Source of the DNA: UBA5359 sp028699365 [NCBI: bacterium]
Lineage (GTDB): Bacteria; UBP13; UBA5359
DNA length: 19,850 nucleotides
Direction of reading: 5' to 3'
Assembly (NCBI GenBank): GCA_028699365.1
Contig: JAQVUQ010000006.1
Span: 1 to 19,850, forward strand
Shown here: in pieces, positions 7,801 through 14,480 of the stretch
Numbering within the stretch: the first letter of the stretch is position 1
Layout: every line of letters begins with the position of its first letter
The notes under the pieces: generated by a model
Databases searched by the model: none
Seen by the model: only the letters and a program-made list of their open reading frames with translations
Told to the model about the DNA's origin: nothing
Program-made: the position numbers and the translations under genes

Positions 7801-8146
7801 AATCCTGCAGTTGATAAGTTATTTCAAGCCGATCGCCATCATAATCAAAGCCGGCCTTAATATCGGCCTCGTGCCTGCTTCCGCTCAGCCATCTGCCGCT
7901 GTAATCCTGCACTCCCGTTTTCTGAATACCCCGTATGCCGAAATTGGTAGGGCAGGGCGGGTCATCGAAATCTATTTTAGCATCAAAAGGCCATATCCCT
8001 TCTTCCGCAAAGGCCAGCCTCCTTCCGCTTTTTAAATCCTTTACAGCCCTCATTTTGCCTGAATTATCAAAAGACAGTTGAAAATTGCCCAGATCGAAAG
8101 ACCGGCAGTCGGAAGGACTGCTGCCGGATATGTTTGTAGCTTGCAT
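4868..8146 (-). CDS. GH13 alpha-amylase-family protein with flanking beta-sandwich domains, no signal peptide
   Basis: This 1092-residue protein is counted from the ATG at 8146, chosen over a GTG at 8179 because AGGGAG stands seven bases before it. An N-terminal beta-rich domain (about 1-290) is followed by the (beta/alpha)8 barrel starting at GSAIYQVHPYIWDFGGF. The four GH13 motifs are present: VIVDTVPHS with Asp379 and His383, GFRVDAM with nucleophile Asp447, VLSEVC with acid/base Glu495, and LRNHDQVP with Asp562. Region I has Pro where Asn is common, and the Lys/His that often follows the nucleophile is absent. The last 400 residues include a galactose-binding-like segment (DSFDLYINGAYIVSGG, then VLKQGKNCLGY). 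With no secretion signal, it probably acts on imported oligosaccharides. The linkage it cleaves is unknown. It is the last gene of the LacI-headed cluster. Confidence 0.88.
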   Translation of the reverse strand: MQATNISGSSPSDCRSFDLGNFQLSFDNSGKMRAVKDLKSGRRLAFAEEGIWPFDAKIDFDDPPCPTNFGIRGIQKTGVQDYSGRWLSGSRHEADIKAGFDYDGDRLEITYQLQDCLFTLVFETGVNGLMMMNISLDYSGSVPAYLRMLKIVYPRFDLNVPGSFYYIADPQLFPDQLRRTGDTATSGPIGKGEPRNEPWSYRLDALFIKGSRNKPDFMLYAHSYLKEGVGYSYSEVNGGVDFSLFFSAFAALHKTRHIHCGPVFIRSGAVSWDDAWTVVEKLKLDAGIKASQRPNWIKGSAIYQVHPYIWDFGGFKSLGEQLERIKNMGFDILYLPPLHPSRSYCQRSITHILDSYGSREDFLALNDKAKKLGMRVIVDTVPHSMLPGSDICREHPEWIARDETNSEMGWSTSNWQMDVTNEEWQNHYVECCVEWALSDRFDGFRVDAMICFPPDWSGSGNYLWPGRKLWGSVGMMQRLHAAMREADPDSLVLSEVCMLGCDAYYQHHIWSSGFHRALRRMECCADHRRWKQFIRSVKTFVGKRKFCEPAGGIAVLSLRNHDQVPALGREFLNSDRSVMALSCFLEGLPLLSMSTERGAEKMIRRALSLRRKYADFVNTGREVFNIETPDSLPVLGFSRMLEGRALSLVINLSGRRLSGKGELKLAEDVISLPIELAPYDFNIYLTEGGETTLADKGFEEEDERIGTLYAKVETSIEREILGEVCFEDLTLEAVYPERWEWDPMLFSCCNYNDDGWVQAVSPSFETFGEERTGFEVRPVWMPGDTPLEWWTDLSAGKSKGHFRQLVEIDGDIRYVTAEIMAEDSFDLYINGAYIVSGGIKDNRFWYPEKACCVDKVDLSGVLKQGKNCLGYIVKHIGSSRGLAARITVSYRDGREIVFRTDRGCKSGPENAYSLYKPNLHLSAGSGYSDLLLPAGKGQNTLSESMPVTLALEDNGLFRLVIDSRGESLPSKLLAKVSFRVRNIGSWIACRKETWNNSYMEGELLRWRDAVNFCSFEPMPEFDGNELKADMTKPLLLLTDKGYLALGFPPGEKETNLLLVADGDDIICTLIKRFPPAFGFLANFSFMLKFKES

Positions 8147-8211
8147 TATGCAACTCCCTGTCAAAATTCCGTCACACACCTTACTTACAGGCTTGATTCT
8201 CCCTGAATCGC

Positions 8212-9456
8212 TTAATCGGATTTCTTGATAATTTCGTTTATCTCTTCAGAGGCTTCCAGACAAGCCTGTCGTGCAGTGATCATACCGGCGTGAGCACGCT
8301 CCACCTTATCCACCCAGATAGTCACTATCCTGTTGATCTGCGGTACTCTTGGATAGGGCTCAAGGTAAGGGACAGCGTCCAGCAGGACCTTAATGTTTTC
8401 CGGCTTACCGGTATTATCTCCGACAACCTTTTCCGCAACATCCTTCATAACAGGGAGATTTATTCCGGAGAGCACCTGCTGCCCACTGGCCGAGACAATA
8501 TATTTCAAGAATCTTATGGCAGCTTCTTTGCGGCTGCTGCCGGCTGCGATGGCAAAGCCCGATGAACTGGCCCAGTATGCCTTCTTCCGTCCATAAGGCA
8601 TCAGGCATATATCCCAATCAAAGCCTTTGATACTCTGCCGAAAATCATCCATGCTCCAGGTGCAATTACGATGCATGGCCAGTTTCCCGGTTTTGAACAG
8701 GTCTGCCTCGCTGATGCTCTCAGCGCCGTTAGCTCTCCAGACAGGAGAGACCTTATACCGCTTCTTTAAATCGATATTGAACTGCAGACATTCGGTAGCA
8801 GCGGCAGTATCCAGTCCGGAGGCCGTGGCACTGGAATTGAGCAATCCCGCTCCGAAAAGTCCCAGCTCTACCAGACCGGAGAAACCGAACTGGTCGATTA
8901 TACCGTCGCCGTTTGTATCCACGGTCAGCTTGCGTGCAGCCGCAACCATATCTTCCAGGGTCCAGTTTTTATTGGGATAAGGAATGCCGTACTTATCAAA
9001 CAAAGTTTTATTATAGAACAGTAATTCCATATCTATACCGGAAGGGAAACCCATCAAACGGCCTTTATACCGGTACCAATCGACCACTTTTTCATAATAT
9101 CTGCCGGAATCAAAATCCTTAAGAGCGGCATCCAGATCCATGAAAGCACCTTTGGCTGCCAGTTCACCGAATCCCTGCCCCATCCACATGACATCAGGTG
9201 CAGTATTACCGGCAATCAGAGATTGCACTTTCTGGTAATAGAATTTTGGCGCTATTTCGATAGCTTTGACCTTTATATCGGGGTTAGCCTCTTCAAAGCC
9301 CTTTATAAGCCTGGAATATAGAATATTGTTCTGCACGCCTGCACCATAAGTGAAGGTTATTTCCGTCCTTGCCGGATAGCTCTTTCCCGGACCACAGCCA
9401 CTCAAGATACTTACCGTTATCCCCAGCAACAGAAGTGCAAATACAGCCTTTTTCAT
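8212..9456 (-). CDS. Extracellular sugar-binding lipoprotein of an ABC transporter (SBP family 1)
   Basis: This 414-residue protein starts at the ATG at 9456. MKKAVFALLLLGITVSILSG is a lipoprotein signal ending in the lipobox LSG-Cys21, so the mature protein is lipid-anchored on the outer face of the membrane. The body has family-1 solute-binding features: TEITFTYGAG, LIKGFEEANPDIKVK, then the PDVMWMGQGFGELAAKGAFMDL and YNKTLFDKYGI regions, and a late YWASSSGFAIAAGSSRKEAA segment. A DTNGDGIIDQFG loop at residues 180-191 looks like a calcium-binding EF-hand loop and is common in this family. The expected permeases and ATPase are not encoded nearby, so the partners must lie elsewhere. It sits between the secreted hydrolases and the GH13 gene, which suggests uptake of their product. 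Confidence 0.93.
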   Translation of the reverse strand: MKKAVFALLLLGITVSILSGCGPGKSYPARTEITFTYGAGVQNNILYSRLIKGFEEANPDIKVKAIEIAPKFYYQKVQSLIAGNTAPDVMWMGQGFGELAAKGAFMDLDAALKDFDSGRYYEKVVDWYRYKGRLMGFPSGIDMELLFYNKTLFDKYGIPYPNKNWTLEDMVAAARKLTVDTNGDGIIDQFGFSGLVELGLFGAGLLNSSATASGLDTAAATECLQFNIDLKKRYKVSPVWRANGAESISEADLFKTGKLAMHRNCTWSMDDFRQSIKGFDWDICLMPYGRKKAYWASSSGFAIAAGSSRKEAAIRFLKYIVSASGQQVLSGINLPVMKDVAEKVVGDNTGKPENIKVLLDAVPYLEPYPRVPQINRIVTIWVDKVERAHAGMITARQACLEASEEINEIIKKSD

Positions 9457-9549
9457 CACACGCCGACCCCTTCCAGCACCGGATATGCGTTCCCGAACAC
9501 AATCTGCCCGCAATCATTAGACCGCCCTATATATACGGCAGAGATGTTA

Positions 9550-11388
9550 TTACGACCCTATCTTCAGGGACTTCCCGAAACCCGGCATGGAATCGGAAAG
9601 AGTGTTCTTCCCGCCAAATGTCACTAAAGCATCGTTATACCGGGTAACAGCGTTACCGGCAATTCCCTTGTCGATAGCATCGAAATTGAAGCAAGCTACC
9701 GTGTCATCATCCGGAGCAAAAGGCTTAAGCGGTACACCGCTAAAAAGGATCGCCCGTTTCGAGATCACCAGGTCATCCAGCAACCCCTCGTAGCTCGTCC
9801 AGTCCTCATACCCGCCGTATCTACCCAGAAAAAGATCGACTCCGGGGTTGCTATTCAACCGGGATATTTTTACCTGCCTTTCGGCATCCATACATCCGTT
9901 GACATAGATTCTTATATATCCACCGGCCCCGTCAATGATACAAGCGACATGGTTCCATTCATCCAATCTGATTGATGTAACGCCTGTAAGCGTAATATCG
10001 TCTACCGGCTCACACGTATTAACTCTAAAGTTTATCCTTCCTTTTGAATCGAGATATACCTCATAACCACGCCCCGCATTAGCGGACATCTGGTGGTCAT
10101 ATTTTGATATAATACGTTGCGTGAGACCGCTATAGGGATAACGGCGCGGTTTCATCCGGAAAGAAAGAGTCATTTGTCCTGCAGCACAGTTCAGCGCATC
10201 ATAATGGGCTATCCGGGCAATTCCCGGTGTGCCTGCCGGTGACAGGGTCACGCAGCTATGCAGCAAAGGACTATCTGCAATCGACTTTATCTCTCCCCAA
10301 CAGGAGAGATTAATGCCGTAACGGCTGCAAAGCGGACCGTAGATTCGCTTCACGGCATCCTCCCAGGTGGGTATGCCTATTTTATCATCCTCACTGGAGA
10401 GGTAACCGAGATCGGCATGAGCTACCGAAAGCAGGTTAGGATACAGTGTTTTTCCTGTGGATATTCCTATAACCAGATGATCAACCAGTCTATTGCGAAC
10501 CAGGCTTTCCCAGTCCAGATACATATTACCATAAGGAGGGCCGATATATCTGCCACGCGGTATACCTGTCATTAAGACGGTAGTGGGAAGTGCCCGCCGC
10601 AGCTCTCGATATAACTTAACAAAGTACTCTCCCCTCAATCTGCGCCATTTCTCCGGATCAAAATCCTGTTTCAATATATCGACGCCGTAACGCTTCATAT
10701 ATTCTTCGACCACAGGCTTGTTGAAACCGTATTTGTCAGCCTGTTCCGCCGGCCTGGAGTGCGTTCTGGTGCAGAGATACACCCCATCGTAATTGTATTC
10801 CCTGACCATCTTGCCGATCTGACTTACAATATATTGCCTGGCTTCAGGGTAGGCATATTCCAGCACGCCGTACTGGTATTCATTCTGGCTGCGATCGATC
10901 ACCTGATATTGCGGATGTTCGATCGTAAACCGTGATTGCCAGGGGAAAGGCGTATTACCGCCGTAAAGTATGCTCTCGGGTGCGCCCCAGTCGTTAATAG
11001 TAGTATAAGCATATATACGGAGTTTATGTTTATGTGCCGCCTTCACGGCAGCCTTGATCGGATCGAAGACTGCCTCTATTTCGGCTACTTTCTTATAATA
11101 CGCCATAGAAGAGGCCGGCCTGGTCACATAATATTCCTTTATTATCCTGGATGAAACGCGCCAGAGAACGATATCCGCAGCACAGTCTTCTTTCCAGAAT
11201 CTCATCTGCCTGTCTATCTTTTCAGGCGTATCCAACTGGGCGTCTCCCTTGCTGAGCAGTATATTATCTCCCCAGCTCACGTAAATGACTTTCGCCTTTT
11301 GAGCCCAGGCCGCCGAAACAACCGTATTCACCAGAACAATTACCGTCAAGGCTATAGCAGTTCTATAGAGGCATCGGTACCTGGTCAT
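9550..11388 (-). CDS. Secreted GH10-like TIM-barrel protein with C-terminal LamG domain
   Basis: This 612-residue protein is counted from the ATG at 11388. AAGGAAAGAG precedes that start. An ATG at 11424 that overlaps the previous stop as ATGA is the alternative. The signal peptide ends AWA-Q30. Residues about 32-370 look like a family-10-type glycosidase-like barrel (GHL10): KVIYVSWG, LRIYAYTTIND, and the YPEARQYIVSQIGKMVREYN to DGVYL stretch typical of that group. Residues about 385-555 are a LamG / concanavalin-A-like sandwich with WNHVACIIDG, IYVNGCMDAE and LFLGRYGG. The likely role is an extracytoplasmic glycan hydrolase that also binds a polysaccharide. I could not assign catalytic residues with confidence. 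Its LamG module is related to the one in the neighbouring M14 gene. Confidence 0.75.
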   Translation of the reverse strand: MTRYRCLYRTAIALTVIVLVNTVVSAAWAQKAKVIYVSWGDNILLSKGDAQLDTPEKIDRQMRFWKEDCAADIVLWRVSSRIIKEYYVTRPASSMAYYKKVAEIEAVFDPIKAAVKAAHKHKLRIYAYTTINDWGAPESILYGGNTPFPWQSRFTIEHPQYQVIDRSQNEYQYGVLEYAYPEARQYIVSQIGKMVREYNYDGVYLCTRTHSRPAEQADKYGFNKPVVEEYMKRYGVDILKQDFDPEKWRRLRGEYFVKLYRELRRALPTTVLMTGIPRGRYIGPPYGNMYLDWESLVRNRLVDHLVIGISTGKTLYPNLLSVAHADLGYLSSEDDKIGIPTWEDAVKRIYGPLCSRYGINLSCWGEIKSIADSPLLHSCVTLSPAGTPGIARIAHYDALNCAAGQMTLSFRMKPRRYPYSGLTQRIISKYDHQMSANAGRGYEVYLDSKGRINFRVNTCEPVDDITLTGVTSIRLDEWNHVACIIDGAGGYIRIYVNGCMDAERQVKISRLNSNPGVDLFLGRYGGYEDWTSYEGLLDDLVISKRAILFSGVPLKPFAPDDDTVACFNFDAIDKGIAGNAVTRYNDALVTFGGKNTLSDSMPGFGKSLKIGS

Positions 11389-11420
11389 CGCTCTTTCCTT
11401 TCTTTGCGTGTCGTTTTTCT

Positions 11421-13715
11421 TCATTTGGCGGCAAATCCCCATTCCCGCTTTTCCTGACCATCGTACTTGCAGGTAACAACGATTACTTCGTCCATTTTCT
11501 CAGGCGGTATGTTCACCTGTATATAAGTACCGCCAAGGCCGCCCTTCCAGACCTGGTAGCCGTCACGTTCAGAAGGGCTGATAAGCTTTCCGTTCAACCT
11601 TACCTCCAGAATGCGAGGAGTGTTATAAGGCAGCATGCTCCTTATAGCCAGGCCATGCGCTATCGGGCCGGGATTATTGAGAACCTCTCTGTCAGGATCG
11701 GCAAATACCCTGTTGATGCTCCCCGTCTCCTCAAGATGCTTTCTTATCGCTTCTACATCCACCCCCGGCATACGGGACAGATTGGACAGCAATTGACTGA
11801 CGTATATCTGGTTATCGCCTTGCCTGCATCCGAGAAAAACCTTTTTGGCGGCATCGGGGCTCATGGCAATGCCGAAACAGAATGCTCCATCCATGTCGGG
11901 ATAAGAACGAAAGGTGCGGAACATGCTTTGCTTATTCCATAACTCCACACGGCTCTCACGTCGTACCGCAGCCGTTTGACCGTAGGCCGCCAGCCATTGC
12001 ATCCAGGAACTGTTGACGCTTATGCGTCGATTAGGATACCCGTCACATAATTCTGTGCTGAAGCGATCACAGCCTATCTCCATCAATCGTTTGAGCCTTG
12101 CCACTGCGCTGCCGGACCAGCCACCGCTCTCAATGGTCAAAGGTATGCTGTGATATTTGATATAAGCGTAAGTACAGGCATTTACAGCACTTGCGGTGGG
12201 ATACACATAAAACCTGTCCTCATACCCTTGCATAGTTTCAGGCGGCAGCATTATCTTCTCGTGCGTTTCCGATCCAAGATGCTGAGGGAAACCCAATACC
12301 CCGGCCGCTTCTGCCATTTCACGGACAATCGATCCCTGAAACGTATTCAGTACCAAGCTGTAACCGGATGTGCCTACAAACTCTCCCATATAAGCGCCCT
12401 GCAGCATCGTACCATGGGAATCGACTATAACTTCAGGTTTCAAGCGGTCTATCAGCTTCTGTATAAGAACACCTTCAGGGTTCTCCTCCGGCAGCGAAGC
12501 CCCGGCCGTTGTCCAGCACCAGGCGATGTCCCGGCCAAACTTGTTGTTCCCCGTCTTGCCGTACCCATAGGGATTAGGAACCGGGATGATCATACAAATC
12601 TGCCGGGAACGGATCTTCGCCGCCAGAGGATCGTCCCCCAAAAGCCATTCAGCAAACGCCAGCAAAGATGTGGCACCGCTGATTTCCGCTCCCGAATGCA
12701 TAGCCAGCATAAGCACCACTTCTTTGTTGTCGTCGGGAACTTTGAAATCGGTAATGGTCAACATATGCAATGGTAGATCAGATGATCCTTTTCCCAGCAA
12801 TTCAGCCTTGATGCGATCAGGATGTGATGCTTGCCATTTTTGCCCAATGCGACCGATCTCCTCAACAGATGGATACGATATGGGCCTGAAAGGATATTTA
12901 CTGTTGAAAGCAACGCCTGCCGGTGCTCCGGCGGTCAACCGCAGAGCCTTATCGAAGCCGGGCCGGGAATCCGCCAGTGAAGGCTGAGCGCCGTCAATCA
13001 AGAGCAACTGATGCTTATCCCTGTCCACACTATTGAGATGCTTTCCTCCGGGCTCCTGCGAATCAAAGTGGTAGAGCGCCACTGTCCTGGCTTCTTTGCC
13101 GGTATAAGGAGCTGCAGGTACCCCTGTAAATACCAGTGCATCAGCGGTAAGCCGCAATTCATCCACCAGCCCTTTGAAATAGAGCTTATCCTCACCGCCA
13201 TAAGATCCCAGATACAGATCCTGCAGGGCATTTGCCTGAACTCGTCCCAGCGCACGGTCACTGCTTTCGGCATCAAGCTTGCCGTTCACATATATCTGCA
13301 ATTTTCCGGCAGGGCCGTTTAGAACGCAGGCAATATGCGTCCATTGAGCAACAGGAATTACGGCTTTTGAAACAACACTGGCTGCAGGGAGCCCCATATT
13401 TTCACTGTAAGGCGTCACTCTGAAAAAAAGCCGCCCGTTATCGTTTATGGCTATCTCCCAGCCCCTCAAATGGTTGGCGGGCTTATTATTGATAGTGTGT
13501 CCGTATTTGGAAACTATCCGTCCCCAGGCCCTGTTCTCTTCAGGAAATATCCAGGCCTCCACCGTCATTCCGGCACCCGGGAAACAGAGTTCATCCGCGT
13601 GCTTTATTCTAGCCCTGCCGCAACTCACTGCTCCATCTGCAGCCGATACTGTTGGAACTATGGCAGACACCAACAGAGCGGTAAATAATAATATTGTTTT
13701 AACTCCAAGCATCAT
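11421..13715 (-). CDS. Secreted LamG + M14 carboxypeptidase-like protein
   Basis: This 764-residue protein has a signal peptide (ILLFTALLVSAIVPTVSA, cleavage near 25/26). Residues about 30-260 form a LamG sandwich (WTHIACVLNG, IYVNGKLDAE, LYLGSYGG). Residues about 280-560 resemble M14 metallocarboxypeptidases: LAMHSGAEISG with His340 and Glu344, PNPYGYGKTGNN with a following GRD, VDSHGT with His434, and LTIESGG with Glu529 in the place of the catalytic glutamate. The zinc pair is spaced HxxxE rather than the usual HxxE, so activity is uncertain. The C-terminal 150 residues (LEVRLNGKLI, NIPPEKMDEVIVV) look like a beta-sandwich. GAGGTG precedes the start. It may trim peptides from a glycopeptide or cell-wall-like substrate. 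The stop codon touches the alternative start of the next gene. Confidence 0.78.
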   Translation of the reverse strand: MMLGVKTILLFTALLVSAIVPTVSAADGAVSCGRARIKHADELCFPGAGMTVEAWIFPEENRAWGRIVSKYGHTINNKPANHLRGWEIAINDNGRLFFRVTPYSENMGLPAASVVSKAVIPVAQWTHIACVLNGPAGKLQIYVNGKLDAESSDRALGRVQANALQDLYLGSYGGEDKLYFKGLVDELRLTADALVFTGVPAAPYTGKEARTVALYHFDSQEPGGKHLNSVDRDKHQLLLIDGAQPSLADSRPGFDKALRLTAGAPAGVAFNSKYPFRPISYPSVEEIGRIGQKWQASHPDRIKAELLGKGSSDLPLHMLTITDFKVPDDNKEVVLMLAMHSGAEISGATSLLAFAEWLLGDDPLAAKIRSRQICMIIPVPNPYGYGKTGNNKFGRDIAWCWTTAGASLPEENPEGVLIQKLIDRLKPEVIVDSHGTMLQGAYMGEFVGTSGYSLVLNTFQGSIVREMAEAAGVLGFPQHLGSETHEKIMLPPETMQGYEDRFYVYPTASAVNACTYAYIKYHSIPLTIESGGWSGSAVARLKRLMEIGCDRFSTELCDGYPNRRISVNSSWMQWLAAYGQTAAVRRESRVELWNKQSMFRTFRSYPDMDGAFCFGIAMSPDAAKKVFLGCRQGDNQIYVSQLLSNLSRMPGVDVEAIRKHLEETGSINRVFADPDREVLNNPGPIAHGLAIRSMLPYNTPRILEVRLNGKLISPSERDGYQVWKGGLGGTYIQVNIPPEKMDEVIVVTCKYDGQEKREWGFAAK

Positions 13716-13753
13716 AACGCACCTCGTTCAAGCAATGCAAAGACAAGTAACTC

Positions 13754-14392
13754 TCAGAGTGCCTCAGCCAGAGAGGAAACCATCTGCCCGCCGGGCTGAG
13801 TATGTTTCAGCCATTTGACATGGCCATCACAGAAGAGAACGTTCAAACCGTTGCTGTGACGGGCAGAGAGATTGCGCCAATCACCGGGAGACGCCAGAAA
13901 GACATAGTCAGTAGTAGCATCAACAGCATAAAGTGTTTCCGTAGGATGCTGCAAATCTGTTTCGTTACGTGCCGGTTTAGTCCCCTCAATACTCCATATA
14001 CCCTCTCCATTGGTCACGAACCTGCCCATAGTGCCCAGAAGAGAACCGTAGCTGGTATTGACGGCCGGCGTTCCTTTGGGTCCATAGCCAGTATCACTCG
14101 GACACTGCATTATCTGGTCACTTACGCCATACGACCTGAGCCGCTCCCACTGGCTAACCATGCCGCTCAGACTGTTATACCTGCCCTTGGGGTAATTGCC
14201 GTCGAAATCCTGTAAATACATGCTTAAAGATAGTCCTATCTGCTTTAGGTTGCTTTGGCAGGTGGCCTTCCTGGCATTCTCCCTGGCTCTGCCGAATACC
14301 GGGAACAAAATAGCTGCCAGAATCGCGATTATCGCGATAACTACCAGCAGTTCTATAAGTGTAAAGCCTCTCTTTTTTGTCTCTCTCATCAT
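13754..14392 (-). CDS. Prepilin-type pseudopilin with H-X9-DG domain (DUF1559-like)
   Basis: This 212-residue protein is counted from the ATG at 14392, which has GGAGG four bases upstream (the upstream in-frame GTG at 14422 has none). KKRG-FTLIE is a prepilin peptidase site with cleavage after Gly9 and Glu at mature position 5. It is followed by a hydrophobic helix and then [17 protein letters not shown]. The C-terminus carries the processing-associated signature His179-x9-Asp189-Gly190 in [18 protein letters not shown]. Such proteins are inserted in the inner membrane and assembled or displayed outside. Their role in these phyla is not settled. Its place between the ADP-ribosylglycohydrolase-like gene and two secreted LamG enzymes suggests a surface or secretion function specific to this pathway. 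Confidence 0.93.
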   Translation of the reverse strand: MMRETKKRGFTLIELLVVIAIIAILAAILFPVFGRARENARKATCQSNLKQIGLSLSMYLQDFDGNYPKGRYNSLSGMVSQWERLRSYGVSDQIMQCPSDTGYGPKGTPAVNTSYGSLLGTMGRFVTNGEGIWSIEGTKPARNETDLQHPTETLYAVDATTDYVFLASPGDWRNLSARHSNGLNVLFCDGHVKWLKHTQPGGQMVSSLAEAL

Positions 14393-14456
14393 GTTACCTC
14401 CACATAATCTACTTGCGTCCACCGGGACCTGTAACCTTCACAAACAATAATTATTT

Positions 14457-14480
14457 CTACATATGCGTACTCACCTCCTT
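14457..14480 (-). other. Strong ribosome site with a start-stop (ATG-TAG) mini-ORF
   Basis: Directly after the stop codon of the ADP-ribosylglycohydrolase-like gene comes AAGGAGGTGA (14471-14480), a near-perfect Shine-Dalgarno. The next ATG is eleven bases beyond the AGGAGG core and is followed at once by TAG. No longer frame uses this site. It may be the relic of a lost start or a ribosome-loading element upstream of the pseudopilin gene. Confidence 0.35.

Noticed and set aside
8195-8209. GATTC-5-GAATC inverted repeat and a nearby AATCGCTT, considered as a terminator or LacI site before the GH13 gene
   Set aside because: A five-pair stem without a U-run is too weak for a terminator, and the AATCGCTT site fails the outer positions of the operator pattern.
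9524-9539. Imperfect palindrome around TATATATA upstream of the sugar-binding lipoprotein, considered as a promoter or terminator
   Set aside because: No -35 box lies at a proper distance, there is no U-run after it, and the stem has a G-G mismatch.
12150-12776. Plus-strand open frame of 208 codons
   Set aside because: It is fully antisense to the M14-like coding region whose zinc and catalytic motifs are encoded there, and it has no ribosome site or recognisable domain.
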